Shown here piece after piece: positions 9,131 through 18,653 of a stretch of 62,518 nt of DNA. A program made the position numbers and the translations under genes. Position 1 is the stretch's first letter; each line of letters starts with the position of its first letter. This stretch comes from Dehalococcoidia bacterium UBA5760 (lineage in GTDB: Bacteria; Chloroflexota; Dehalococcoidia; Dehalococcoidales; UBA5760): the NCBI GenBank assembly GCA_002418895.1, contig DIFA01000011.1, forward strand, positions 18,628 through 81,145, given 5' to 3'. Below the pieces are notes generated by a model. That model worked only from the letters and a program-made list of their open reading frames with translations. It made no database searches and was not told the origin of the DNA.

Positions 9131-10570
9131 ATGAAGGAGAATAAGGATAATAGAAAACCTTTGGAACTGAGGGTACTGGACTTCATCAGGGAACACCACC
9201 TGGTACCGGTAGACTCCTGCTTGCTGGTAGCGGTATCCGGCGGCCCGGACTCAGTCTGCCTGCTGCACATACTGCTCAGACTGAAGGACGAACTTGGCAT
9301 CAGACTGCACCTAGCTCACCTCAACCACCAGCTGCGCGGCACCGAGTCTGAGGCCGATGCCCGCTACGTTGACGAGATGGCCCGTCAGCTCGGTATCCCG
9401 GCTACGGTGGCAAGAGGTGATGTCGCAAGACATCAAGCGGAAAAACGCATCTCACTGGAGGAAGCCGCCCGTGATGTGCGCTATACCTTCCTCGCCGAGA
9501 CAGCCAGGTCAGTAGGAGCAGACCGGGTCGCGGTAGGACACACCAGTGATGACAATGTAGAGACGATACTGATGCACCTGGTGCGAGGTACTGGTACCAC
9601 CGGGCTGCAAGGACTAAAGCCATATCTAAAGTGGCGGATGGCCGGTGGAGATTTTGCCGTAATCAGACCCCTCCTCACCGTAAGCCGCGGGGATACCTCC
9701 GGCTACTGTCAGGAGCAAGAACTCAAGCCCAGGACTGATACCTCCAACTTTTCACTATCTCCCCTGAGAAACAAGATACGCCATCAACTGTTACCTCTCC
9801 TCAAGGGCTATAACCCGGGGATAGAGCAGGCAATACTGAGGACGGCTCGCATTGCCGCCAGTGAAATCGCTTTCCTTGCGGAAGAAGGTGCACGATTATG
9901 GAAGGAAATTGTGCGGAGTCAGGAGGACATTATTATCCTGGATAAGGAAAGCTTCCTCAAACTACCACCCGCACTCAAGCGACATCTCCTACGAATGGCT
10001 TTCCAAAGGCTGCTGGGCAACCTCAAGGATATCGAGACACGCCATATCGAAGAAATAATGGAAATCCTGAACAAGCCGGCCGGGAAAAGGCTTAATCTAC
10101 CCGGCGGCCTGACCTTCTCGGTAGAGTACCAGAACTACCTGCTCGGTGAAGACTCCCCGGTCCTATCCCCCTTCCCCAGACTGGATGGTACGTGGACGCT
10201 AAATCTACCGGGAAAAACGGTACTGCCCGGCTGGCACGTCAATGCGGAACTCATCAACCAGCCGCAACCAGCAATGGAAAAGAGGGACAACCCGCTTAGC
10301 GCCCACCTCAATCTGGACAGGACCGGGAATAGCCTGACCGTGCGCAGCCGTCAGATCGGAGACCGCTTTCAACCGCTAGGAATGAACCAACCCAAAAAGC
10401 TGGGCAGGTTCATGATTGATGCCCGAATCCCCGCCGCATGGCGGGATCGAGTCCCCATAGTCTGCTCCCGCGAACAGATACTGTGGGTAGTCGGCTGGCG
10501 CATAGATGACAGGGTAAAGGTTACCGACAACACCGAGCGGATACTACGTCTGGAGTTTGAACGGGGCTAG
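9131..10570 (+). CDS. tilS: tRNA(Ile)-lysidine synthase TilS
   Basis: 479 aa. The PP-loop SGGPDS (residues 36-41) binds ATP. HLNHQLRG and the VAVGHTSDDNVET motif are typical of TilS. A middle TilS domain follows (LPPALKRHLLRMAFQRL) and then a C-terminal domain (about 395-479, including GDRFQPLGM). It attaches lysine to C34 of the CAU-anticodon tRNA(Ile) so that it reads AUA. It is the last gene of a three-gene plus-strand run and ends 9 bp from the convergent acyl-CoA synthetase gene, with no obvious terminator between them. Confidence 0.95.
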   Translation: MKENKDNRKPLELRVLDFIREHHLVPVDSCLLVAVSGGPDSVCLLHILLRLKDELGIRLHLAHLNHQLRGTESEADARYVDEMARQLGIPATVARGDVARHQAEKRISLEEAARDVRYTFLAETARSVGADRVAVGHTSDDNVETILMHLVRGTGTTGLQGLKPYLKWRMAGGDFAVIRPLLTVSRGDTSGYCQEQELKPRTDTSNFSLSPLRNKIRHQLLPLLKGYNPGIEQAILRTARIAASEIAFLAEEGARLWKEIVRSQEDIIILDKESFLKLPPALKRHLLRMAFQRLLGNLKDIETRHIEEIMEILNKPAGKRLNLPGGLTFSVEYQNYLLGEDSPVLSPFPRLDGTWTLNLPGKTVLPGWHVNAELINQPQPAMEKRDNPLSAHLNLDRTGNSLTVRSRQIGDRFQPLGMNQPKKLGRFMIDARIPAAWRDRVPIVCSREQILWVVGWRIDDRVKVTDNTERILRLEFERG

Positions 10571-10579
10571 CAGCGAAAA

Positions 10580-12781
10580 CTAGGAGAGCAGGATTCGAGC
10601 ATCAACCACCACATAGCCACCACCCCGCTCCAGAACCTTTACCGGATTAAGGTCGAGCTCCAATATCTGCGGCAAGTCTTCCACCATTGCCGATATCCTT
10701 AACAGAAGCTCCTCAAGCGATCCGACATCAGAGGGGCTCGCCCCGCGCCAGCCAGCAAGAAGTTGATAGGCCTTAACCGAACGCACCATCTCCCGGGCAT
10801 CCTCATCAGTAAGCGGATGAATACGAAAGGTAACATCTTTGAACAGCTCAGTATAAATTCCCCCCATACCAAGCATAATCAGTGGGCCAAAAGAGGGGTC
10901 CTGGGTCACGCCGACAATTACCTCGACTCCCCCGGATATCATCTGTTGCACAGTCACACCGAATATTTCGTCAGCAAAACCATCATGCTCCAGACGTTCC
11001 CGCATCCGAACGAAGGCGCGTTCTACCTCCTTCGGCGAGCGAAGATCAAGGACCACGCCACCCACCTCCGTCTTATGCACAATCGAGGCAGCGTTAAGCT
11101 TGAGTGCAACCGGAAAACCAATCTCCTTAGCCGCCTTGGATGCCTCTCCGGCGGTTCCGGCCGACTCCGACACCACGGTATTGATCCCGTAGGAATTCAG
11201 CAGGCGGATAACAGAACCGGTATCGAGCCAAAAAGGACGAATCTGGCTCCGTTCCACAGCCGAGGTAATTATTTCACCGGCCATCTGCCTATCAATACCA
11301 TCGAGATCCACGATTCTGCCTTTGGGCCGCTTCAACCATTCACTATACTCATAGGCCCTGCCCAGTGCCACCGCTGCAGATTCAGGGAAGATATAACACG
11401 GGACACCCCCCTTTTCTGCTGAGCCGGGGCCCAGCGCAAGCCTGTCTACCGGTGAAGCCATAAACGAAGCAACAATAGTCTTACCGTGCTGACGGAATTG
11501 CGGCGCTACTTCCCGCACAGCATCGGCAACTCCGCCGGGGTCGGTCAGCATCGGCGGAATGAAGATGACAATAACGATATCTACCACATTATCCTGCACC
11601 AGCAGATCCAACGCCCGACGGTACATTTCGGCGTTAGCCGCGGCGGTCATATCAATTGGATTAGCCAGGCTTACCTGATGTGGCATGAAGCGTTTAAGAG
11701 CAGCAATAGTGCTCTCGGATAGGTCGGGAAACTCCAATCCCCGGGCAACACAGGCATCCGCGGTCATAATGCCGGGGCCACCGGCATTAGTCAGGATAGC
11801 TACTCTATTCCCCGAAGGTATCGGCTGACGGGAGAGGAGATTAGCGATATCAAAAAGCTCCTCCAAAGTATCCACCCGGATTATACCGGCCTGTTTAAAC
11901 AGGGCTTCAGAGGCCACCTCGGCAGTAGCCAGAGCACCAGTGTGCGACGCCGCTGCCCGGGAACCTGCCGGAGTTCTCCCACTCTTAACCGCTACTATCG
12001 GTTTGACCGGCGTTATGCTACGGGCGACCCGGGCAAATTTCCTTGGCTTTCCGAAAGACTCCAGGTAAAGAAGAATAATGTCAGTAGCCGGGTCTTCCTG
12101 CCAGTACTCAAGCAAATCAGTACTGGACACATCAGCATTATTACCCACACTGACAAAGGTGGAGAGCCCCATGTTAAGACTGCGGGCATATTCCAGAATA
12201 GCAAGTCCGAAAGCGCCGCTCTGGGTGCTAAAAGCGATGTTCCCGATAGGGGGAAAGACTGAGGAAAAGGTGGCATTCATATTAACCTGAGGGGCAGTAT
12301 TGATGATTCCCATACAGTTTGGTCCCAAAAGACGCATTCCATAGCGGCGTACCGTATCGAGCAGCCTCTCCTGCCTCACCTTGCCCTCAGCACCGCTTTC
12401 AGCAAAACCAGCCGATATCACCACAACACTCGGAATACCCTTTTGCCCGCACTCTTCAACCACCTGCAGGACATCTTCAGCCGGTACGATAACCACCGCC
12501 AGGTCAACCATCCCCGGTATATCAAGAACAGAGGGATATGTTTTTACCGAGGCTACCATTTCCGCATGCGGGTTTACCGGATAGACGACACCGTTAAACT
12601 CCTGATGTAAGATGTTATGAAAGAGCTGATTACCGATAGTACCCTTCTTCCTCGAAGCGCCAATAACGGCTATCGCCCGGGGTTCGAGAAAACTCTTCAG
12701 CGAGGCGATATCAGCAGCTTCATCACGTTCCACCATTCCCTCCCCAATTACCGGGGCCTTCGGCTTTTCAACACGTTTCAT
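10580..12781 (-). CDS. Acetate/acyl-CoA ligase (ADP-forming), fused alpha-beta subunits
   Basis: 733 aa from the ATG at 12781, which has GGGAGG upstream; a GTG at 12805 is less likely. The order is CoA-binding Rossmann domain (about 15-120, AIAVIGASRKKGTIGNQLFH), succinyl-CoA-ligase-like domains with the phosphohistidine in SHTGALATAEVASEALF (about residue 275), and then an ATP-grasp beta part (about 500-730, FPVALKLNAASIVHKTEVGG). It converts acyl-CoA, ADP and Pi to acid, CoA and ATP, a typical substrate-level phosphorylation step in anaerobes and archaea. Acyl specificity cannot be told. It is the last gene of the pur-aroF run and converges with tilS. Confidence 0.92.
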   Translation of the reverse strand: MKRVEKPKAPVIGEGMVERDEAADIASLKSFLEPRAIAVIGASRKKGTIGNQLFHNILHQEFNGVVYPVNPHAEMVASVKTYPSVLDIPGMVDLAVVIVPAEDVLQVVEECGQKGIPSVVVISAGFAESGAEGKVRQERLLDTVRRYGMRLLGPNCMGIINTAPQVNMNATFSSVFPPIGNIAFSTQSGAFGLAILEYARSLNMGLSTFVSVGNNADVSSTDLLEYWQEDPATDIILLYLESFGKPRKFARVARSITPVKPIVAVKSGRTPAGSRAAASHTGALATAEVASEALFKQAGIIRVDTLEELFDIANLLSRQPIPSGNRVAILTNAGGPGIMTADACVARGLEFPDLSESTIAALKRFMPHQVSLANPIDMTAAANAEMYRRALDLLVQDNVVDIVIVIFIPPMLTDPGGVADAVREVAPQFRQHGKTIVASFMASPVDRLALGPGSAEKGGVPCYIFPESAAVALGRAYEYSEWLKRPKGRIVDLDGIDRQMAGEIITSAVERSQIRPFWLDTGSVIRLLNSYGINTVVSESAGTAGEASKAAKEIGFPVALKLNAASIVHKTEVGGVVLDLRSPKEVERAFVRMRERLEHDGFADEIFGVTVQQMISGGVEVIVGVTQDPSFGPLIMLGMGGIYTELFKDVTFRIHPLTDEDAREMVRSVKAYQLLAGWRGASPSDVGSLEELLLRISAMVEDLPQILELDLNPVKVLERGGGYVVVDARILLS

Positions 12782-12826
12782 ATCACCAATCCTCCCACCT
12801 ATCACTACACCCGCTGCTGACTACAG

Positions 12827-13843
12827 TTAGATACACCTGCCCGCTGCTTCAGCAAATGGACCGAGTTCCGCCATCAGCCGGGCAAAGTCCGAGGGAGTAA
12901 GCGACTGGAGCCCGTCGACCAGGGCTCCTTTCGGGTTAGGATGAACCTCAACAAGCAGTCCATCGGCACCAGCCGCCAGCGATGCTTTAGCCATCGCGGG
13001 TACCAGTGAATAATGACCGGCCGCGTGGCTGGGGTCGACTATTAAGGGTAAATGGCTGAACTGCTTAATCACCGGTATGGAACTGATATCCAGGGAAAAA
13101 CGGGCGCTATCTTCGAATGTCCTGATTCCTCTCTCACACAGGATAACCTGATTATTCCCCTCAGCCAGCAGGTAATCAGCAGCAGTCAACCACTCGGTAA
13201 CGGTACAGGCAAAGCCACGCTTGAGAAGAACAGGCCGCTTACTCCTGCCCACGCTGCTGAGCAGAGCGAAGTTCTGCATATTCCGTGAGCCAATCTGGAG
13301 AATATCGGCATATTCCGCAACCAGCTCGACATCGTGGGGGTCGACCACTTCGGTGACCACCGGGATAGCGAACTGCTTCCTGACCCGTGCCAGAATCTCC
13401 AACCCGGCTTCCTCCAGACCCTGAAAGTTGAACGGAGAAGTACGGGGTTTAAAGGCACCGCCGCGCAGGATACTGGCTCCGGACTCTTTCACCACCCGGG
13501 CCGAGGCTACCATCTGCTCCTCACTCTCCACAGCACAGGGTCCTGCCATAACGACGACACGCCTGCCTCCGACCTCAACCCCATTAATAGAAACCACGCT
13601 GTCCTTGGGCTTGAAGCCGCGGGAGGCAAGCTTATAGGGCTTCATAATCCGGGTGACACTCTCCACCCCGGGAAGTACGGCGAAAGCATCGGTAGGCAAT
13701 CCACCCGTATTGCTACCTAGTATGGCAACCACCGTTCGATCCGTACCGACATTCAACTGGACCTTCATCCCCATCGACTTGGCCCTCGCTACTACATTAT
13801 CTATCTCCTCACGGGTACTGCCCGTTCTCATTTCGACTATCAT
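12827..13843 (-). CDS. aroF: 3-deoxy-7-phosphoheptulonate (DAHP) synthase, type I beta with N-terminal regulatory domain
   Basis: 338 aa. An N-terminal ferredoxin-like domain (about 1-70, MIVEMRTGSTREEIDNVV) precedes the KDO8P/DAHP TIM barrel. Barrel motifs are AGPCAVES, RGGAFKPRTSP, QIGSRNMQNF, LLKRG and VDPSHAAGH. This is the Thermotoga-type enzyme, usually inhibited by Phe/Tyr through the N-terminal domain. It condenses PEP with erythrose-4-phosphate at the entry to aromatic synthesis. The start at 13843 (ATG, AAGGAG 13 nt upstream) fits the family better than an upstream in-frame start. It lies 87 bp after purH and 45 bp before the acyl-CoA synthetase; other aro genes are absent. Confidence 0.93.
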   Translation of the reverse strand: MIVEMRTGSTREEIDNVVARAKSMGMKVQLNVGTDRTVVAILGSNTGGLPTDAFAVLPGVESVTRIMKPYKLASRGFKPKDSVVSINGVEVGGRRVVVMAGPCAVESEEQMVASARVVKESGASILRGGAFKPRTSPFNFQGLEEAGLEILARVRKQFAIPVVTEVVDPHDVELVAEYADILQIGSRNMQNFALLSSVGRSKRPVLLKRGFACTVTEWLTAADYLLAEGNNQVILCERGIRTFEDSARFSLDISSIPVIKQFSHLPLIVDPSHAAGHYSLVPAMAKASLAAGADGLLVEVHPNPKGALVDGLQSLTPSDFARLMAELGPFAEAAGRCI

Positions 13844-13930
13844 AATCTTACACCAACTCCTTTTCCATCCCGGGGTTAACGGCAATACCCGGTTCGGTTA
13901 CCATGATAGCTCCCAATATAAGGCAAAGGA

Positions 13931-15472
13931 CTAATGGCGAAAATGCCTCACCCCGGTAAATACCATAGCGATATCATGCTCATCCGCCGCCTTAATCGAG
14001 TCTCCATCCCTGATTGACCCGCCGGGCTGGATGATAGCGGTCACTCCGCACTCCGCCGCCGCCTCAACGACATCAGAAAACGGGAACATGGCATCCGAAG
14101 CGAGCACGCCGCCCCTAGCCTTCTCACCGGCCTTTTCTCTGGCTATCCGAGCGCTGACGATACGACTGGGCTGCCCTGCTCCCATACCCAGCAGCATCCT
14201 GTCCTTAACCAGCAAGATAGCATTGGACTTAACATGCTTAACGGCACGCCAGGCAAAGAGGAGATCGGCTGCCTCACCCTCGCTCGGTTTACGTTTGGTC
14301 ACCGTTCTTAGATTGACACCGCCTTCGGGTAGGGAGTCCGAGGACTGGACCAGAAGACCTCCCTTCACCCTGCGTAAATCAAGGTAGGATGGTTCTTTTT
14401 CACCATATCCGGGAGGAAGTTCGGCAAGCAGAATACGCAGGCCCTGCTTCCCTTTCAGCAACTCCAGTGCCGCCGGTTCATACTCCGGAGCAACCACTAT
14501 CTCGTAGAAGACCGCCTTCATCTCCTTAGCCATAGCCAGGGTAACCTTCCGGTTGGCAGCGACAATACCGCCATAGGCAGCTACCGGGTCCCCGCTGAAG
14601 GCCCGCCGATAGGCCTCGGCAATATCATTATGACTGGCCAGGCCACAAGGGTTGGTATGCTTAACCACAGACACGGTCGTTGCGGCAAAGTCAGTCACCG
14701 CTCCCCAGGCGGCATCAGCATCCAGAATATTATTAAAGGAAAGCTCCTTACCCCCCAGTTGCTCTGCCCAGGTGATACCGGTCGGCTTTTGACCTACACT
14801 CAACTCAGCATAAAAGGCAGCCGACTGGTGAGGGTTCTCTCCATAACGCAGCCCGTAGCGCTTCTTCAGGGCTACCGTCATCTCATCGGGGAAGCCATCG
14901 GTATCCTGCCTCAGGTATTGGGCAATAGCTGTATCATAGACGGCAACGTGTTGAAAGGCCTTCTGGGCCAGTCGCTTGCGCTCAGTAAGGTCAATGCTAC
15001 CACTCTTTAGTTGCTCCAGAATCAGCGGGTAGTCGGCCGGGTCGACCACCACGATAACACCGGGGAAATTCTTGGCCGCTGCCCGCACCATAGTCGGTCC
15101 GCCGATATCAATATTCTCCAGTGCATCGGTAAGAGTCACCCCTTCCTTAGCTACTGTCTGGACAAAGGGATAAAGATTGACCGCCACCAGATCGATAGCC
15201 TCAATTTTATTCCTGTCCAGTTCCTCCATATGGCTAGCCAAGTCACGCCTGGCCAGAATACCACCGTGTACCATGGGATGAAGGGTCTTCACCCGGCCGT
15301 CAAGAATCTCGGGGAAGCCGGTAATATCGGAGACACCCTTGACCGGTACCCCGGCCTCAGCCAGTACTTTCTTGGTACCTCCGGTACTGAAGACCTCAAA
15401 CCCCAACTGGCTAAGAACCCTGGCAAAGTCGGCCACTCCCGCCTTGTCAGATACGCTGATGATAGCTCGCAT
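13931..15472 (-). CDS. purH: Bifunctional AICAR formyltransferase/IMP cyclohydrolase PurH
   Basis: 513 aa. The N-terminal MGS-like IMP cyclohydrolase domain (about 1-140, MRAIISVSDKAGVADFARVL, FPEILDGRVKTLHP) is followed by the AICAR formyltransferase domain (about 195-510, LRYGENPHQSAAFY, KHTNPCGLA, SDAMFPFSDVVE, IQPGGSIRD). It carries out the last two steps of purine synthesis. The ATG at 15472 has a GGGGGAA at good spacing; an upstream TTG at 15484 is the alternative. It lies in a purF-purM-purH run with a 62-bp gap from purM. Confidence 0.96.
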   Translation of the reverse strand: MRAIISVSDKAGVADFARVLSQLGFEVFSTGGTKKVLAEAGVPVKGVSDITGFPEILDGRVKTLHPMVHGGILARRDLASHMEELDRNKIEAIDLVAVNLYPFVQTVAKEGVTLTDALENIDIGGPTMVRAAAKNFPGVIVVVDPADYPLILEQLKSGSIDLTERKRLAQKAFQHVAVYDTAIAQYLRQDTDGFPDEMTVALKKRYGLRYGENPHQSAAFYAELSVGQKPTGITWAEQLGGKELSFNNILDADAAWGAVTDFAATTVSVVKHTNPCGLASHNDIAEAYRRAFSGDPVAAYGGIVAANRKVTLAMAKEMKAVFYEIVVAPEYEPAALELLKGKQGLRILLAELPPGYGEKEPSYLDLRRVKGGLLVQSSDSLPEGGVNLRTVTKRKPSEGEAADLLFAWRAVKHVKSNAILLVKDRMLLGMGAGQPSRIVSARIAREKAGEKARGGVLASDAMFPFSDVVEAAAECGVTAIIQPGGSIRDGDSIKAADEHDIAMVFTGVRHFRH

Positions 15473-15534
15473 CAATTCCCCCAATCTATTTTAGATTTCA
15501 CCTTATTCCTGCAAACCACCCTACACAATTGCTC

Positions 15535-16542
15535 CTACCGGATAACCACCCCTTTCTTTCCCTGCCGCCCCACCGCCTCACCGATGACCTTCGCCTCAGG
15601 CAAGGCCCGGATAATCTCACCGGCATGATTCTCCCCACAAAATAGCACCATGCCGATACCCATGTTGAAGACACGGTACATCTCGTCCCGGGCCACCTTA
15701 CCCCGCTCATGAATGAGCTGGAATACAGGAGGCACCGACCAGCAACGGCTGTCAAACCCCGCCGCGACACCATCAGGAAGGATACGGGGCACATTCTCAA
15801 TCAGACCGCCGCCGGTGATATGCGCCATACCCTTTATCAGAGACATAAACGGCTTGAGCTGATTATAGTAACAGCGGTGAGGAGTCAGCAGCTCCTCGCC
15901 CAGTGTCTTACCAAGCTCAGGGTAATAGACCTCCAGAGACTGCCTGGTCTCACCGAAAACCTTACGCACCAGTGAGTAGCCATTGGTATGCAGCCCGCTG
16001 GAGGGCAAGCCGATAATACTATCGCCAACGGCTATCGTTTCCCCCTGAATGATCCTATCCTTCTCAACTACACCGATAATAAAACCGGCCAGATCATAGT
16101 CCTCCCCGGCGTACAGCCCGGGCATCTCGGCAGTTTCCCCGCCGATCAGAGCACAGCCGACCTCACGACAGGCCCGGGCCAGTCCTCCGACAATGGCTCC
16201 CACCCTTTCCGGCACTAACTTCCCCATCGCAATATAGTCGAGAAAAAAGAGCGGCTCAGCACCGCCGGTGAGGATATCATTAACACAGTGATTAACAATA
16301 TCGATGCCAATGGTATCGTGCTTATCTAAAGCAGAGGCAATCTTCAACTTGGTACCGACGCCGTCGACGCTGGAGACCAGCACCGGCTGCCGATAGCCCT
16401 TGAATTCAAAGAGCCCTCCAAAAAAACCGAATCCTCCCAGAACCTCGGGACGAAGAGTCGAGCGGACGTGACTGGCTATCATATTTTTAGCCCGTAAAGC
16501 ATTATCGATACTAACCCCCGCCTTAGTATATGCTTCGTCCAT
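15535..16542 (-). CDS. purM: Phosphoribosylformylglycinamidine cyclo-ligase (AIR synthetase) PurM
   Basis: 335 aa, the usual size. Motifs are GGFGFFGGLFEF, DGVGTKLKIA (substrate/ATP region), GIDIVNHCVNDI, GGETAEMPGLY, GLPSSGLHTNGYSL and ITGGGLIENVPRIL. It closes the imidazole ring of AIR using ATP. It is separated from purF by 121 bp without a clear promoter and from purH by 62 bp. Sequence begins MDEAYTKAGVSIDNAL, which fits the family N-terminus. Confidence 0.96.
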   Translation of the reverse strand: MDEAYTKAGVSIDNALRAKNMIASHVRSTLRPEVLGGFGFFGGLFEFKGYRQPVLVSSVDGVGTKLKIASALDKHDTIGIDIVNHCVNDILTGGAEPLFFLDYIAMGKLVPERVGAIVGGLARACREVGCALIGGETAEMPGLYAGEDYDLAGFIIGVVEKDRIIQGETIAVGDSIIGLPSSGLHTNGYSLVRKVFGETRQSLEVYYPELGKTLGEELLTPHRCYYNQLKPFMSLIKGMAHITGGGLIENVPRILPDGVAAGFDSRCWSVPPVFQLIHERGKVARDEMYRVFNMGIGMVLFCGENHAGEIIRALPEAKVIGEAVGRQGKKGVVIR

Positions 16543-16663
16543 TTATCCCACCTTTGCCGATAATTTCCCCATCAACGAATTATTAGAGAACACCAGATGC
16601 AACGCTACGGAAAAACAACTAAAACCGTAGGCAGCTGGAACCGTTAATTCCCCGTTGCCCGTT

Positions 16664-18073
16664 TTACATCAGGGATACCTGCCGAGCAGCACCCTTGGTC
16701 TCCAGCGCCAGCTTATCCATACCGAGCTGGACGGGTATCGGATAGTCACCGGTAAAGCAGGCCGCACAGAAAATGTCTTTAGGCAAGTCTACTGCTCGAT
16801 ACAATCCCTCAAGACTGAGGTACCCCAGCGAATCAGCCCCGATGAAGTCCCTGATTTCAGGCACTGTTTTGTGAGCGGCAATCAACTCTCGCTGAGTTGC
16901 CATATCGACACCAAAGAAACAGGGGTAGCGGAGGGGCGGCGCACAAATGCGCATATGTACCTCTCGAGCACCCGCTCTCCTCAACAGCCCAATTACCTTG
17001 GGAGTGGTAGTACCACGGACAATACTATCATCCACTAATACCACCCGCTTACCAGACAGAACCTGGGGCAGAGGATTAAACTTTAGCTTAACACCGAGAT
17101 CTCTGATACGCTGGTGAGGCTCAATGAAGGTACGCCCGACATAACGATTCTTGATCAGGCCTTCACCCAGCGGTATCCCGGACCGGATAGCATAACCGAC
17201 TCCAGCCGCAGTAGCTGAATCGGGAACACCCATCACCAGATCGGCATCAACCGGATGCTCCTCAGCCAGACCAGCCCCCATCGCCTGGCGCGCCTGATAA
17301 AGCAACCGGCCATTAATCACGCTATCGGGACGGGCAAAGTAGATATACTCGAAGATACAGAACCCTCGCCTACCCACCGCTATGGAATGACTACTGACAC
17401 CACCGGCGTTAATAGAGACTATCTCGCCTGGCTCAATTTCCTTCTCGACACTGGCCCCGATGTGGTCGAGAGCACAGCTCTCCGATGCGATCACCCATCC
17501 ACCGTTAAGCCTCCCCAGGCACAATGGGCGCACACCGAGAGGGTCACGAACACCGAACAGGGTATCTCTGGTCATAATAGTAAGGGAGTATGCCCCCTTA
17601 AGGCGGTTCATAGCATACTTTATCCGCCCTATCCAATCCTTCTCTGTAGAGGAAAGAATAAGATTAGCAATGACCTCGGTATCAGTGGAGGAGCGGAAGC
17701 AATAGCCCCGATCACAGAGCTCCTTATGCAGATACTCGGCGTTGATAATATTGCCGTTATGGGCAACGGCGATAGTATCGGAGCCCTCACCGACAACGAT
17801 CGGCTGCACATTTGTTATCCGGCTGGAGCCACGGGTAGAGTAGCGGTTGTGACCGATAGCGATACTCCCGGTGAGGCTACTGAGAGATTCCTCACTGAAT
17901 ACCTGGGATACCAATCCCATATCAGCAAAAACTTGAAGCCTATTACCATCGGTAGTGGCAATGCCGGCGCTCTCCTGGCCGCGGTGCTGAAGGGCGAATA
18001 GGGCAAAGAAGGTAAGCCGGGATACATCCTCATTCGGGGCATATATACCAAAAACGCCGCAAGATTCGTGCAA
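16664..18073 (-). CDS. purF: Amidophosphoribosyltransferase PurF
   Basis: 469 aa. The N-terminal Ntn glutaminase domain begins MHESCGVFGIY, so the catalytic Cys5 becomes N-terminal after removal of a 4-residue propeptide. LQHRGQESAG and HNGNI are also present. The C-terminal phosphoribosyltransferase domain has VVLVDDSIVRGTT. The conserved FeS-type cysteines of Bacillus-like PurF (PCFFGVD; IFCAACFTGDYP) are visible. It makes phosphoribosylamine, the committed purine step. The start is TTG at 18073 with GAGGAAGG upstream. It is the first gene of a probable purF-purM-purH(-aroF-acs) transcript with a good promoter 48 nt upstream. Confidence 0.96.
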   Translation of the reverse strand: MHESCGVFGIYAPNEDVSRLTFFALFALQHRGQESAGIATTDGNRLQVFADMGLVSQVFSEESLSSLTGSIAIGHNRYSTRGSSRITNVQPIVVGEGSDTIAVAHNGNIINAEYLHKELCDRGYCFRSSTDTEVIANLILSSTEKDWIGRIKYAMNRLKGAYSLTIMTRDTLFGVRDPLGVRPLCLGRLNGGWVIASESCALDHIGASVEKEIEPGEIVSINAGGVSSHSIAVGRRGFCIFEYIYFARPDSVINGRLLYQARQAMGAGLAEEHPVDADLVMGVPDSATAAGVGYAIRSGIPLGEGLIKNRYVGRTFIEPHQRIRDLGVKLKFNPLPQVLSGKRVVLVDDSIVRGTTTPKVIGLLRRAGAREVHMRICAPPLRYPCFFGVDMATQRELIAAHKTVPEIRDFIGADSLGYLSLEGLYRAVDLPKDIFCAACFTGDYPIPVQLGMDKLALETKGAARQVSLM

Positions 18074-18120
18074 TTCTGCCTTCCTCTCGATTCAACCCGA
18101 ATAGCCACCCTCTACTTGAG

Positions 18121-18150
18121 ATTATAACCAAAATTTCATCCAGAGGTCAA
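18121..18150 (-). promoter_or_regulatory. purF operon promoter
   Basis: On the minus strand TTGACC (18145-18150) and TATAAT (18121-18126) are 18 nt apart. The leader is about 40 nt, too short for a purine riboswitch. It is divergent from the promoter at 18171. Confidence 0.75.
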
Positions 18151-18170
18151 TTAACCGGGTTAACTGAATC

Positions 18171-18200
18171 TTGACAAAAGAGTACACTTTTGGTGATAAT
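18171..18200 (+). promoter_or_regulatory. Promoter of the unknown protein-plsX unit
   Basis: TTGACA (18171-18176) and GATAAT (18195-18200) with 18-nt spacing: near-consensus. The leader is about 52 nt and ends with AAGGAGGT (18246-18253) ahead of a GTG start. Confidence 0.75.
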
Positions 18201-18258
18201 CTCGGTAGACCTGCCCCGTATCATTAGACCAATAGTGATGTAAAGAAGGAGGTAGGTT

Positions 18259-18621
18259 GTGAGCGAGTCGAACGTCTATAGTTTTAAGGTTGATAAAGGG
18301 CAGCTTGAACGCGCCAAGAAATTTTTCGCTCGACAGGGCATACCGCTTCAGGACAACCTGCGGGACCTGATTGACGTAGCGGCAGACTGTGAGCAATGCC
18401 TGGAACTACATGAGGATGATGCCCCTATCGGCGAACTGCAGAGTGCATTTACCACCCTCCTCGCCAACAGCAAGAATACCTGGCACCTGAACAGTGTCCT
18501 ACAAGAATCGGTACTGAAACTGGCCAAGATAACTAAAATGCCGGTAGATGTTATTGTTAATATACTGGGTGAAGCACGCCGAATCAAAACGGACACTGTC
18601 AAACTCTCCCAGTCACACTGA
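18259..18621 (+). CDS. Hypothetical protein upstream of plsX
   Basis: 120 aa, start GTG at 18259 behind a perfect AAGGAGGT. I do not recognise a family. It is soluble, largely helical by composition, and slightly acidic, with one CEQC pair near residues 51-54 and no signal peptide or membrane segment. It is 32 bp ahead of plsX with the same strong promoter, so it is expressed with phospholipid synthesis. The near-consensus promoter and ribosome binding site indicate it is a real, well-expressed gene. Confidence 0.75.
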   Translation: MSESNVYSFKVDKGQLERAKKFFARQGIPLQDNLRDLIDVAADCEQCLELHEDDAPIGELQSAFTTLLANSKNTWHLNSVLQESVLKLAKITKMPVDVIVNILGEARRIKTDTVKLSQSH

Positions 18622-18653
18622 GAGCAAGAAGAGGAAGAAGGAGGTATCCTAAA

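Noticed and set aside
18074..18120. Purine riboswitch upstream of purF.
   Set aside because: The leader from the predicted promoter is only about 40 nt, too short for an aptamer and expression platform.
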